64,000 nt of DNA from Streptococcus sp. LQJ-218 (GCF_003428885.1 NZ_QQRU01000003.1:124001-188000), one strand, 5' to 3'; counted from the stretch's first letter, positions 1 to 9,199 are shown. Notes: generated by a model not told the origin, from the letters alone. Numbers and translations: made by a program.

Positions 1-1030
1 CTGGATTAGCTAAGAGCAAGTCACGGCTATATTCGTTGAAGTCTTTGCCAATGGTACCATCATTTAAGCGACGAACGATACGGACAATATCTGCCACAAC
101 ACTTGTTGCAGTTGGTTTTTGACCAGCACCTGGTCCATAGTACATAGACTCACCAATACCGATAGATTCTACAAAGACAGCGTTCATTACCCCATTCACG
201 CTAGCAAGTGGGTGTGCTTTAGGAAGGAAGGTCGGAGTTACTTCTGCAGCAATACCTGAAGGAGTTTCTTCGATAGAACCAACCAATTTCACTACATAGC
301 CAAGGTCTTGAGCCACAGCTACGTCTTCTGGTGTGATATTGCGGATTCCCTTGTGGGCTACATCGTCAAATGCTACCTTCATACCAAAAGCAAATTGGCT
401 CAAAATCACCATCTTGTAGGCGGCATCAATCCCATCCACGTCATTTGTCGGGTCGCTTTCTGCAAATCCTAGTCGTTGCGCTTCCGCAAGAGCATCATCG
501 TAAGACCAACCTTCTTCCACCATTTTGGTCATCATGAAGTTGGACGTTCCGTTAACCACTCCAAGCACGCGCGTGATTTTATCAGATGCCAAGGAATTTG
601 CTAGCGTACGAAGAATTGGAATCCCACCAGCAACTGCTGCTTCGTAGTAAAGTGCTACCTTGTTAGCTTTAGCGATTTCTAGCAATTCTGCGCCATGGAC
701 AGCCAAAAGATCCTTGTTAGCAGTAACAACGTGTTTTCCAGCTTCTAAGGCACGAGTGATAAAGGTCTTAGCAGGTTCGATACGCCCCATTAATTCCACT
801 ACTATGGTAATGTCTGGATCTGATAAAATATCATCCACATTGGTGACAAAGTTAAAGTCATTCCCTGCCGCAAGCAAGCGATTCTTTTCATCTTCATCTT
901 TGACCAACACCTTGGCAACTTCAATTTCTGAATGTGCTGATTGATTGATTTTTTCTCCATTTTCCTTTAGGAGGAAGGGCACGCCACTTGCAACGGTACC
1001 AAATCCTAGTAAAGCAATTTTAACTGTCAT
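1..1030 (-). CDS. hom: Homoserine dehydrogenase, C-terminal end missing at window edge
   Basis: Catalyses NAD(P)H-dependent reduction of aspartate semialdehyde to homoserine, the branch point to threonine and methionine. The translation begins [17 protein letters not shown], with the N-terminal GxGxxxSG nucleotide-binding loop. It continues through the catalytic domain, including GVVNGTSNF and the [10 protein letters not shown] segment that carries substrate-binding acidic residues. About 343 codons are visible of a usual length near 428, so the C-terminal part lies outside the window. The start is an ATG preceded by GAGGAG; a TATAAT at 1062-1067 gives a leader of about 25-30 nt. Not visible: any T-box or other amino-acid-sensing leader. 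Confidence 0.95.
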   Translation of the reverse strand, partial: MTVKIALLGFGTVASGVPFLLKENGEKINQSAHSEIEVAKVLVKDEDEKNRLLAAGNDFNFVTNVDDILSDPDITIVVELMGRIEPAKTFITRALEAGKHVVTANKDLLAVHGAELLEIAKANKVALYYEAAVAGGIPILRTLANSLASDKITRVLGVVNGTSNFMMTKMVEEGWSYDDALAEAQRLGFAESDPTNDVDGIDAAYKMVILSQFAFGMKVAFDDVAHKGIRNITPEDVAVAQDLGYVVKLVGSIEETPSGIAAEVTPTFLPKAHPLASVNGVMNAVFVESIGIGESMYYGPGAGQKPTATSVVADIVRIVRRLNDGTIGKDFNEYSRDLLLANP

Positions 1031-1121
1031 GTTTATCTCCTCGAAATTTTCTAATATAGTCATTATAACAGAATTTTGTGAAAATTCCTATTATAGTAAA
1101 TCACTCTTTCAGTCTAGAAAA

Positions 1122-1147
1122 GAAAAAACGAATCAGACGATTCGCTC
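1122..1147 (-). terminator. Rho-independent terminator after mecA
   Basis: On the minus strand GCGAATC-GTCT-GATTCGT forms a perfect short stem followed by a T run. It lies 35 nt after the mecA stop and ahead of the hom promoter, so mecA and hom are separate transcripts. Confidence 0.8.
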
Positions 1148-1181
1148 TTCTTAAAATCTAGAAATAGCTTTCCAGAAAGGA

Positions 1182-1919
1182 TTATCTAATCTTTTGCAGA
1201 TTGAGTACGGCATCGTGATTCATCAAGACTTGACCATACTCTTGCAAGACTGAACGACTGATGTCACTATCGTCTGCAAACTCCCGCATACGGGCCAATA
1301 GCCAAGCTGGATACGGACTTGGATGATTTTCAATATCTACTAAAATAGTCAAATAATAGCGCTCATTCATCTTGTAGAGTTCAGAAGTTTCCATCTCAAA
1401 AGTCACTGTCTTGGCAAAAGCCACCAAGTCAGCTAATTTTTCAAAAGAAAGGATGTAATAGATGTAAGGCTCCTTCTTGTTTTCAATTTCTTGTTCATCC
1501 TGCTCTTGCTCTTCTTCCTTGGCTTCGACTTGCTCTAGAGATTGAATCGCTTCAATATCATCCTTAGTCTTGTCCGCGATACTTTTTTCCAGGGTTTTGA
1601 TAAATTCATCTGGCGACATTTGAGCTAATTCTTCCATATCTGGTAAATCCGATAAGTCTTCAAAATCTAGATTTTGGTCAATCTTTGATTTGGTTACAAA
1701 GACATCTACCTTATCAGGTTTTGGAGTTACACGGAAGCTCAACATGCCTGTATCCAAAAAGCTCTCCGGCATCTCTAATTCATCCAAGATAGCATAAAAG
1801 AACTCTTCTGTTTTTTCTTGAGGAACGAGAAAGTCAGCAATCTCCATTCCTCGATCCATCAAATCCTCTAAAGACATCGTGATTTTTAAAGTTGTATCAC
1901 TGATTTGTTTCATTTTCAT
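1182..1919 (-). CDS. mecA: Adaptor protein MecA
   Basis: Adaptor that brings substrates such as ComX or ComW to the ClpC ATPase for ClpP degradation, limiting competence. The protein (245 aa) starts MKMKQISDTTLKITM, the typical N-terminal substrate-binding domain. An acidic linker rich in Glu and Gln lies around residues 120-150, followed by the C-terminal ClpC-binding domain (YILSFEKLADLVAFAK). An upstream in-frame ATG (five residues earlier) overlaps the GAGG ribosome-binding sequence, so I start at 1919. A TATAAT about 30 nt upstream provides a promoter. The gene is divergent from the flippase gene at 2044, with about 120 nt between them. Confidence 0.94.
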   Translation of the reverse strand: MKMKQISDTTLKITMSLEDLMDRGMEIADFLVPQEKTEEFFYAILDELEMPESFLDTGMLSFRVTPKPDKVDVFVTKSKIDQNLDFEDLSDLPDMEELAQMSPDEFIKTLEKSIADKTKDDIEAIQSLEQVEAKEEEQEQDEQEIENKKEPYIYYILSFEKLADLVAFAKTVTFEMETSELYKMNERYYLTILVDIENHPSPYPAWLLARMREFADDSDISRSVLQEYGQVLMNHDAVLNLQKIR

Positions 1920-2043
1920 TGCTAGTAACCTCATACTTTCAGTTCTATCTATTATACTAGATTTTTACGATTTTATCAAAAGAATGAAGCGAGAATATGA
2001 TATAATACTAGAGACCATTTTACAATACAAGAAAGAAAGTACA

Positions 2044-3528
2044 ATGAAAAATATAAAAGTTAACGCACTGGCTAGCTTACTAGTCAATGTTCTCAATATC
2101 GTTTTTCCGCTGATAACTAATCCTTATCTAACTCGGATTCTCAGCAAATCCAACTACGGTTATTTCAATACCGCCAATACCTGGGCTAGCTTTGTTATTC
2201 CTTTAGCCGCCTTTGGAATCTATAACTACGGGATTCGAGCTATCAGTAAGGTTAAGGATGATAAAAATAAAATCAACTATGTTTTCTCTAAATTATTCTA
2301 TTTTTCTCTGATCACTTCAGTCTTCATAACAGCTATCTACTTCCTTTTTATTTATTTCGACACCAGCATTGTCAATCTAAAAATTCTATATTACATCCTA
2401 GGGATCCAAGCTCTCTTCCAATTTCTTAATATTGAATGGATGAACGAAGCCTATGAAAACTACACTTTCATTCTCTATAAAACCTTAATTATCCGGATTT
2501 CTATGTTAGTTGGAATCTTCACCTTTGTAAAAACAGCAGATGATATTGTTCCTTATGCCATTGTCATGAGTGCCACCACCATCCTAAATTATCTACTTAG
2601 TTTTCTTTGGATTAAGAGAAAAGTTTCATTCGTTAAGATTAGTTTTGTGGAATTAACCAGAGAATCTAAACCTCTCTTTACTATGCTACTATTGGCAAAT
2701 TCCAGTATGCTCTATACTCTGCTCGATAGAATGTTTATAACCAAGGGACCTGATGAAAACTACATTTCTTATTATGCGATTGCTTCTAACATCGTTATGT
2801 TAATTGCCGGTGTCCTAGGTGGAGCTATAAACGTAAGCGTTCCACGTCTCGGCTACTATCTTGGAAAAAAAGATTACAATTCCTATAGATCTCTTGTAAA
2901 TCAAGCAGCATCATTATTCTATTTCCTCATGATTCCAATAAGTATTGGAATTATGATTTTAGGGAGTTATGCAACCGTTATTTATTCTTCTGAAAAATAT
3001 CTTGAGGCGGGAATCATTACTAGCATCTTTGCTTTTCGAAGTGTTATCTGGGCCATTGAGTTGATTCTTGGTAGACAAATTATATTTATTAATAATCACG
3101 AAAATCGTCTAACTGCCTATTACTTTATTGGTGGTGGATTAAATTTCCTACTCAACTGCTTCTTGTATTTCAATAATATATTTTCACCAGTATACTATCT
3201 CATTACTACTATAGGTGCAGAAATCATAGTCGTTCTACTAGAAATTCACTTTATTAAAAAATATCAATTACTTGAATTGAAAGAAATTTTCTCGTCTCTT
3301 ATGCGCTATAGCATTGTCTCACTAGGATTTATTCCTATTTATCTAACTTTTAAAACGGTCTTCCAAATAACGTCTTATACAGTAACTTTGAACATGATTT
3401 TCATGATTCTCTCTACCATTGTAGGTTGTATTATCTACTACCTCTTAACACTCTTTATCACAAAAGATAAAACACTACACTATGCCCTAAATCTTGTACT
3501 AAGTAAGATTAAAAAAACAACCAACTAA
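2044..3528 (+). CDS. Polysaccharide repeat-unit flippase (Wzx/MATE-like)
   Basis: Predicted integral membrane exporter of lipid-linked oligosaccharides (MOP superfamily, 494 aa). It begins MKNIKVNALASLLVNVLNIVFPLITNPYL, the usual first helix with the NPYLTRIL motif of streptococcal Wzx proteins, and about 12-14 hydrophobic segments follow. I start at 2044 because the longer frame runs back through the promoter region and into mecA. A GATATAAT box lies about 45 nt upstream, and the ribosome-binding site is only AAGAAAG. Its base composition is less AT-rich than the minus-strand cluster at 4.5-11.4 kb, so it may be the resident exporter onto which that cluster was recombined. It faces the cluster across IS relics. 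It could serve the cluster's repeat unit or a teichoic-type chain; the sequence does not decide. Confidence 0.85.
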   Translation: MKNIKVNALASLLVNVLNIVFPLITNPYLTRILSKSNYGYFNTANTWASFVIPLAAFGIYNYGIRAISKVKDDKNKINYVFSKLFYFSLITSVFITAIYFLFIYFDTSIVNLKILYYILGIQALFQFLNIEWMNEAYENYTFILYKTLIIRISMLVGIFTFVKTADDIVPYAIVMSATTILNYLLSFLWIKRKVSFVKISFVELTRESKPLFTMLLLANSSMLYTLLDRMFITKGPDENYISYYAIASNIVMLIAGVLGGAINVSVPRLGYYLGKKDYNSYRSLVNQAASLFYFLMIPISIGIMILGSYATVIYSSEKYLEAGIITSIFAFRSVIWAIELILGRQIIFINNHENRLTAYYFIGGGLNFLLNCFLYFNNIFSPVYYLITTIGAEIIVVLLEIHFIKKYQLLELKEIFSSLMRYSIVSLGFIPIYLTFKTVFQITSYTVTLNMIFMILSTIVGCIIYYLLTLFITKDKTLHYALNLVLSKIKKTTN

Positions 3529-3572
3529 TCATTGTTGTTATTAGTAAATTTGCAATAAAAGCGAATTCTTTT

Positions 3573-4360
3573 AGCTCTTTGTCAACTGTAGTGGGTTGTA
3601 GAAAAGTTAAAATCTAGAAAGGACGAATTTCGTCCTTTCTTTTTTGATATTCAGAGCAATGAAAATACGTTTTTGAAGTTTTCAAAATTTTGAAAGTCAA
3701 AATCATTTTGCTTGATAAGTTTGATGAGATTATTAGTAGCTTCCAGTTTAGCGTTGGAATAGGATAATTGAAGAGCATTAAAAGTTTTCTCTTTGTCCTT
3801 GAGAAAGATTTTAAAAACAGCTTGAAAAAGAGGATAAACCTTCTTTAGATTATCCTCAATAAGTCCGAAAAATTTGTCAGGCTCCTTTTTCTGAAAGTGA
3901 AAGTTATTGATCTTGCGAATAACAGTTGAAGTTGAAATGGGAAACTGATGGACAATATCGGTCATAGTGTTCATTTCAATTAGCTTTTGAGCAATCTTTT
4001 GGTTGACGATACGAGGGATTTTGTGATTTTTCTTGATGAGAGAGGTCTCGTAGACCATCATTTTAGAGTACTGATAGTATTTAAAACGGCGTTTTCTAAG
4101 GAGAATCATAGTAGGCATACCAGTCGTTTCAAGGTAAGGAATCTTAAACGTTTTTTGAAAGTCATATTTCTTCATTATTTTGATATAAGAGTTTTTAATG
4201 TCTAATAATTTTGTGATAAAATGTAATTGTTCCATATGGTTCTTTCTATTGAATCTTTTGATCGCTTTTCATTATAGATCATATAGGACTTTTTTTTCTA
4301 TACAAAAATAGGCTCCATAATACCTATAGGAGATTTACCCACTAAAAATATTTCAGAGCC
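3573..4360 (-). mobile_element. Internally deleted IS1167-like (ISL3 family) element
   Basis: The two ends share an imperfect inverted repeat of the form (G)GCTCT-N10-TAGTGGGT. One copy starts at 3573; the other is read on the minus strand from 4360. Between them lies only a damaged transposase gene, giving about 0.8 kb against roughly 1.4 kb for intact IS1167 as I remember it. No clear target duplication can be read, because both flanks look like another copy of the same element. The element cannot transpose by itself. Confidence 0.75.
3607..4235 (-). pseudogene. ISL3/IS1167-type transposase remnant
   Basis: The reading frame keeps the N-terminus (MEQLHFITKLLDIK), the HTH region (ISTSTVIRKINNFHF) and the C-terminal segment (SYSNAKLEATNNLIKLIK). 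Compared with IS1167 as I remember it, two pieces are missing without breaking the frame. One is the cysteine zinc-binding stretch near residue 25. The other is nearly all of the DDE catalytic core, lost between two FHFQ/FHFK-like segments, as expected for deletion at short direct repeats. A further one-base loss near 3665 moves the last codons into another frame, so the open frame stops at 3651 although the original tail (ERTNFVLSRF) can still be read to 3607. Nonfunctional. Confidence 0.8.
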
Positions 4361-4452
4361 ATTTTATCTCTCTAAACATCAAAAAAGAAAGGACGAAATT
4401 CGTCCTTTCTAGATTTTAGCTTTTCTTCAACTCACTACATTTGACAAAGAGC
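4361..4452 (+). mobile_element. 3' end of a second ISL3-type element, opposite orientation
   Basis: The + strand from about 4363 encodes the transposase tail FISLNIKKERTKFVLSRF followed by TAG at 4417-4419. After it comes the terminal repeat, read inward from 4452 as GAGCTCTTTGTCAAATGTAG. The homology begins exactly where the first element ends at 4360. The left flank near 3550-3572 (AAAGCGAATTCTTTT) resembles the KRNAF codons of the same gene. This suggests the first element inserted into this one. Confidence 0.6.
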
Positions 4453-4454
4453 TC

Positions 4455-4494
4455 TATCAATAGGGAATTTACCCACTACAACTAGTATAGAACC
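4455..4494. mobile_element. Terminal fragment of a third ISL3-type element
   Basis: Read on the minus strand from 4494 the sequence is GGTTCTATACTAGTTGTAG followed by TGGGTAAA. It fits the same GGYTCT-N10-TAGTGGGT end pattern as the neighbouring element. Only about 40 bp remain before it abuts the previous remnant. It marks the edge of the AT-rich polysaccharide operon. Confidence 0.5.
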
Positions 4495-4533
4495 GAAAAT
4501 TCAAGATCATACTTTCCTTTAATTTGACATAAT

Positions 4534-5571
4534 TTACAAATTATATGTAGCAACGCCTAGAATATTTTTGTTTAGGTTTTTAATTACTTGAAGTTGTTCT
4601 TCAAAGTTTTTATATCTAGTTATACCATACTCTTCTACAAATAAAATGTTGTCAGAATCTAATACAGACTTAATGTTATTTATATTTCCAATGACAGTAT
4701 TTTCTGGCAAGGCTTTAGCATATTGCTTAGAAAATTTATCAAAAACATTTTTATTCGTTGCTATCACTAATAAGTTCTTATTTCCATTCTTATATTGTAT
4801 AACATCTTTAAAATTAGCTACAGTATCTAATTTCACTACAAAATCTACACCATATTTTTCATAATCTCCAGCTCTATTAATAGTTGGATTAAAGATATAC
4901 GCTGCTACGTTAACAAATATTACTAAAAACAGAGCACCAATTCCGAGTATAATCACACGAATGAATAAAGTAACTTTATTTACTCCAGATTCTATGTCAT
5001 TTTTTTCAAGTTCTTTTGAATAAACTGTCTCCAATTTTTCAATTGTGACACCAGAGTATGTCTGTTTATATTTATCAATCAAATAATCCAATTTCTGCTC
5101 AATAATATCATTCGCCAATTTACTTGGTGTTAATATTTTTACTGTAATTCCCACATTATTTAATAAAGAATTTACTTCTATCTTTTTGTTCCAAAAATCA
5201 AAATTTGAGTTTTTAAGTGTAACCTCAGATGTCATTAATTCTGACGCAATTTTTTTCATATCTGATTCTGATTGGTCATTGAACAAATAAGCTCCATTTA
5301 AATTGGCTTGAATCAAACGTCCATAGAAATCACTATATCCTCCAATCGTGTTACTATTAGGAGTTTTAGTTTCAACTTCTGGCGCTATGATCTTATACGA
5401 AAGATAACTAGAATAATTACTAGTATCCTTTACAACAGACTTTGTTGTAAGTACTTTATAAGAGTATGGTATAGCTAAACAAAGAAATAAAACTATTAGT
5501 GAAATTAGATTTAATACTCTTCTCTTATAAATATTTGCAAATAAATCTGCAATCGAATAATTATCAAACAT
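4534..5571 (-). CDS. Chain-length-determinant-like membrane protein with degenerate BY-kinase-like tail
   Basis: Last gene of the acquired operon, 345 aa. It has the CpsC/Wzd plan: a short cytoplasmic N-terminus, a membrane segment near residues 20-38, an extracytoplasmic region of about 165 residues, and a second membrane segment near 203-228. Instead of ending there it carries about 115 more cytoplasmic residues. These resemble a shrunken CpsD/Wze tyrosine kinase: the strand NLLVIATNKNVFDKFSKQYA sits where a Walker A strand-loop-helix would be but has no GKS/T. NILFVEEYGITRYKNFEEQL then ILGVATYNL mimics the last beta strands of CpsD. There is no C-terminal tyrosine cluster. It overlaps the polymerase stop by one base. 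No separate kinase gene is in the window. Assignment as a polymer length regulator is inferred from architecture and neighbours. Confidence 0.7.
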   Translation of the reverse strand: MFDNYSIADLFANIYKRRVLNLISLIVLFLCLAIPYSYKVLTTKSVVKDTSNYSSYLSYKIIAPEVETKTPNSNTIGGYSDFYGRLIQANLNGAYLFNDQSESDMKKIASELMTSEVTLKNSNFDFWNKKIEVNSLLNNVGITVKILTPSKLANDIIEQKLDYLIDKYKQTYSGVTIEKLETVYSKELEKNDIESGVNKVTLFIRVIILGIGALFLVIFVNVAAYIFNPTINRAGDYEKYGVDFVVKLDTVANFKDVIQYKNGNKNLLVIATNKNVFDKFSKQYAKALPENTVIGNINNIKSVLDSDNILFVEEYGITRYKNFEEQLQVIKNLNKNILGVATYNL

Positions 5572-7028
5572 TATATATCTCCTTTATTATTAACTGTGTA
5601 TTTTACTTTTCTTTCTATTAGGGTTGCTGCAAAAAATATAACAAAAACAATTCCCCAATATTGCAATGTAACTAAATTAAAGAAACTCTCTGTAAAGCCT
5701 CCTCTCGGCATAAAGAATAGATTATTTAAAATTAATAACGTAATACCGAATAATAGTACTCTGGATTTATAAGCTGATTTTATCATAAATATGAAACCTA
5801 TCCCCATTAGAATACTCAACAGAAATAGTCCAAGCATTCCATAATCAGTATACATTTCCATTATATAGCTTCCACCTATGCCATGACCTGCCAAATAATC
5901 CTGTTTCAAAACAATATACGAAATATTGTGAGCGTATCTGTCACTTTCAAGAGCTAATTCTAGACTATTATTAGCACTAGTAAAGGGAGTTCCACCAAAT
6001 AAAATTCCTAAATTCCCTCTAGTGATATACTCAATTATAGGACTAAATGTATAATTTCTAAACTCTTTTATTGGCAAATTACTTCCATATAAGTATCCCC
6101 TTGCTAAAACACCAAAGCTAGTTCCTTGTTTATAGATAAAATCTAAAAAAAGTTCAGAAATACTCATATTCCCAATCCCTGCTCCATCACGGGCATAATT
6201 CAAAAATCCCATAACAAGCATCATGATAGGAGCACCTATATAGAACATAGATTTTTCTTTTACACCTATCCATATCCCTTTTTCTGTTTGATTTCTCATA
6301 AAATAATAAATAAAAGAAAATATCAAACTTAATACAAATGGATTTCTAGTTCCTATTAAAAGATTAATCACATTCCCAACGACAAACATACCTAACACTA
6401 TTGTTGAATGACGTTTGTTAGGCTTGGTAGCTAAATAGATACACATAGCATAAACTACAAACGTTGATAAAGTATAGGTAAAATAAGGTAGCTCGCTTTT
6501 GAAATCTGCATAATACTCATAATATGATACATTTACTCTATACATTAGCCGTTCGATTAACCTAATTAAATAGAACGGATATGAAATTAGAAATACTGCT
6601 AGAGATACTTTTCTTATACTATTTATAAATAATCTAGATTTTTGAGTTTTATAGCCCTCTTTTTTATTATTTTCTTTTTTAGAAATCAATAAACCTCCTA
6701 TTGTTAATCCAATAATAGAAACAATAACAGCCAAAAATGAAAATCTATAGACATCTTCCTGATAAGTATTTATTAACCCCTGCTTGAAATAATCTATGGT
6801 TGGTCTAGACACTAAAAATAGAAAAATTGTAATGTAAAAAATAAGGTGGATTATATAATACTTTATATTGTTAAAACAGTATAGGATACTACTTATAATA
6901 AGCATAACTAAAGTTATCAATAACGTAATAATCGAATTGTTATATATATATGCAATACCTAAAAAAATAGTTATAACATAGCTAAATAGCGTAATTAGAT
7001 AATACACTCTTTTCCAATCTAATATCAA
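5571..7028 (-). CDS. Wzy-type polysaccharide polymerase
   Basis: Predicted membrane polymerase of undecaprenyl-linked repeat units, 485 aa, with about 12 hydrophobic helices. A large outside loop of roughly 90 residues (about 310-400) holds GNLGILFGGTPFTSANNSLE. The polymerases of this family share little sequence, so the call rests on topology, length and position between a sulfotransferase-like gene and a chain-length gene. The start is TTG at 7026-7028, preceded by GAGGTGA at proper distance. Base composition is very AT-rich with many ATA and TTA codons, unlike the aro genes to the right. Confidence 0.8.
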   Translation of the reverse strand: MILDWKRVYYLITLFSYVITIFLGIAYIYNNSIITLLITLVMLIISSILYCFNNIKYYIIHLIFYITIFLFLVSRPTIDYFKQGLINTYQEDVYRFSFLAVIVSIIGLTIGGLLISKKENNKKEGYKTQKSRLFINSIRKVSLAVFLISYPFYLIRLIERLMYRVNVSYYEYYADFKSELPYFTYTLSTFVVYAMCIYLATKPNKRHSTIVLGMFVVGNVINLLIGTRNPFVLSLIFSFIYYFMRNQTEKGIWIGVKEKSMFYIGAPIMMLVMGFLNYARDGAGIGNMSISELFLDFIYKQGTSFGVLARGYLYGSNLPIKEFRNYTFSPIIEYITRGNLGILFGGTPFTSANNSLELALESDRYAHNISYIVLKQDYLAGHGIGGSYIMEMYTDYGMLGLFLLSILMGIGFIFMIKSAYKSRVLLFGITLLILNNLFFMPRGGFTESFFNLVTLQYWGIVFVIFFAATLIERKVKYTVNNKGDI

Positions 7029-7056
7029 ATACTCACCTCATTCCTCTACACGGTAA

Positions 7057-8076
7057 TTAAAAAACATCCCCAGTAGAAACAATACGTTTCTTAAAATTAT
7101 ATAGGTACTCTGATAATTCTAACTCTATCATTTCTACTTCCTCCCTGTATTTATCATCTCTATTGTAAACTTGTAAATTATTCACAGAAATAGCTGGGTT
7201 GAAATACTCTAACTTTGCTTTATGATGAACAGAATCTATACCGATGAAATTTTCTATATCTTGTTTTGTTTCCTCATAATTCAAAACCAAATCCTCAAAA
7301 TTTAATCGTAATGCTAAAGTACTTGTCTTTTTCTCATTTTCTCTCATCATTTTGTAATAATTACAAAATTCCTTAACATCGGTTGGATATGGCACCTCTT
7401 GATTTCTTGGCTTCCAAAAGTATTTATTCATTATAAATACATCTCGAGGATCTCTAGAAATTATTATTGGAAATAACTCTTCAATTTTATAATTATCAAT
7501 TATATTAAGATTATGAGGCAATAAAAGCTGATCTAGAACTATATAGTCTTCTTTATCTGAAATTTCTTTTATTACGTTTAAAATAAATTTTCTACTTTTT
7601 TCATAGAAATAATCCGATGTTACCATACTCATTTCTAATTGCACTTGTTTTAGCTTTGTTGTCTTTTTAAAGATAATTCTCTTTATAACTCTCATAAGCC
7701 AGGCAATTTTTGAAGGTTTTTGATGATAATACCAAATCCCCTGATATTTACTAGTTATTATAGAATCCAAATAAGATTCTACCACATTCATGAAGTTATG
7801 CGATATTTTATCTTTATAATTAGCTATTCCCCAACCATCATAATGATACAACTTTTCCATGAGTTTTCTAAAATTCTTTATGGCTTCATCACTTCTTATA
7901 GCATTATTATTATATAGTAATTTATATTCTAAATCAAATAATCCATCGGGTGCATATAAGAATACATACTCAAAGTCTGAATTTTTTGTGTTTATTCCTT
8001 CATATTCTTTTAATAAATCTGTCACAGCAGAAGATCCACTTCCCATATAACTCATAGGAACTATGATTTTATCCAT
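7057..8076 (-). CDS. Sulfotransferase-fold protein in the polysaccharide operon
   Basis: Soluble protein of 339 aa with the hallmarks of the sulfotransferase superfamily. The N-terminal strand-loop SYMGSGSSAVTDLL (residues 9-22) corresponds to the 5'-phosphosulfate-binding loop. ISRDPRDVF (206-214) corresponds to the 3'-phosphate-binding motif. RLNFEDLVLNYEETKQDIENFIG (257-279) corresponds to the usual C-terminal YEDLV...FLG segment. Known members move a sulfo group from PAPS to an acceptor sugar or similar. No PAPS-synthesis gene is in the window, and I know of none typical for streptococci. Donor and reaction are therefore open; a different nucleotide donor or a divergent transferase is possible. 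It lies 12 nt after the GT4 gene and 28 nt before the polymerase gene. Confidence 0.72.
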   Translation of the reverse strand: MDKIIVPMSYMGSGSSAVTDLLKEYEGINTKNSDFEYVFLYAPDGLFDLEYKLLYNNNAIRSDEAIKNFRKLMEKLYHYDGWGIANYKDKISHNFMNVVESYLDSIITSKYQGIWYYHQKPSKIAWLMRVIKRIIFKKTTKLKQVQLEMSMVTSDYFYEKSRKFILNVIKEISDKEDYIVLDQLLLPHNLNIIDNYKIEELFPIIISRDPRDVFIMNKYFWKPRNQEVPYPTDVKEFCNYYKMMRENEKKTSTLALRLNFEDLVLNYEETKQDIENFIGIDSVHHKAKLEYFNPAISVNNLQVYNRDDKYREEVEMIELELSEYLYNFKKRIVSTGDVF

Positions 8077-8088
8077 ATTTTTATCATC

Positions 8089-9192
8089 CTATAATTCTTT
8101 AATGATTTTTTTTATACTAGCAATTTGTTTATCTAAGGAAAATTTATCTACATGTTCTCTACACACTTCCGACTTAATTATTCTATTTTCCTTATTTTTA
8201 CTAAGTTCTTCTACAATATAATTAGTGATTTCTTCATTGTTGTCTGAAACAAAGCCACATTTTTGAGAATTATATAGTTCATTTGTTCCCCCCACAGGTG
8301 TACTAATGAATCCCTTTCCCAAAGCTAAACTTTCGACTAAAACGGTAGGAAAGCCCTCTGCTTCTGATAATAAAATGACATAAGAAGATTTTTGTATGTA
8401 TGGATATGGGTTTTTAACATAACCCAACATAAAAACATTGTTCTCTAATTGATTATCAAGTATAAATCTACTAACATATTCCTCTAAATCACCTTTGCCT
8501 AATAGATATAATTTTTTATCAGGAATCTTTTCAACCACATTCTTAAAAACTTCTAACAGTCTCTTTATGCCTTTTGATTCTTCTATTCTTCCTATATAGA
8601 TAAGACTATCCTCTTCAAATTTAATTTTCGCATTTTCAAGAGATTTAGCATTGATATCATTAAAATCATATCCATTATATATTAGTTCTATTTTTTTCTT
8701 ATACTCAGGATAAATTTCTTTGATGGATTCTTCTGTTTTTTCTGAAATAGCTATTATTTTATTAACAGATTTTAGTTTTTTACCTTGTCTAATCCTAGAT
8801 ATTTTATGATTTTGCAAATTATAAATTGTTCCATGGTTCCACGAAATTGTTTTCACATCATCATTAAGTAAATAAACTGGATAAAGATAATTAAAAGCAA
8901 TCTCATAATCGTATTTTTTTCGAATTATTCTATTTCTAAAAAATTTTGGAAAGAACAAGAACAATTTCCATTTAATGTTTTTAAAAAGACTAGTATTTTC
9001 TAAATTTTTAAATACAGGTTCTAATACATTAATATTTTCATCATCACTCACTGCAATACCATGATGATTTATCTCTAAAACATCAATATCATATTCATCG
9101 CTTAAGCCTTTAGAAATATTTTCCAGAATTTTTTCAGCTCCGCCCCCCATACTAAATGACCAAGTTATAAACAAAATTTTCTTTTTATCCAT
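8089..9192 (-). CDS. Glycosyltransferase family 4
   Basis: GT-B fold glycosyltransferase of 367 aa that should add one sugar to the lipid-linked repeat unit on the cytoplasmic side of the membrane. The N-terminus SFSMGGGAEKILENIS is the Gly-rich acceptor-side motif. The middle holds LIYIGRIEESKGIKRLLEVF (donor domain start). EAEGFPTVLVESLALG contains the EX7E motif of GT4 retaining enzymes. It begins 7 nt after the GT2 stop and is followed closely by the sulfotransferase-like gene, so it is translated from the same message. Sugar specificity cannot be read. Confidence 0.9.
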   Translation of the reverse strand: MDKKKILFITWSFSMGGGAEKILENISKGLSDEYDIDVLEINHHGIAVSDDENINVLEPVFKNLENTSLFKNIKWKLFLFFPKFFRNRIIRKKYDYEIAFNYLYPVYLLNDDVKTISWNHGTIYNLQNHKISRIRQGKKLKSVNKIIAISEKTEESIKEIYPEYKKKIELIYNGYDFNDINAKSLENAKIKFEEDSLIYIGRIEESKGIKRLLEVFKNVVEKIPDKKLYLLGKGDLEEYVSRFILDNQLENNVFMLGYVKNPYPYIQKSSYVILLSEAEGFPTVLVESLALGKGFISTPVGGTNELYNSQKCGFVSDNNEEITNYIVEELSKNKENRIIKSEVCREHVDKFSLDKQIASIKKIIKEL

Positions 9193-9199
9193 ACCTCAC

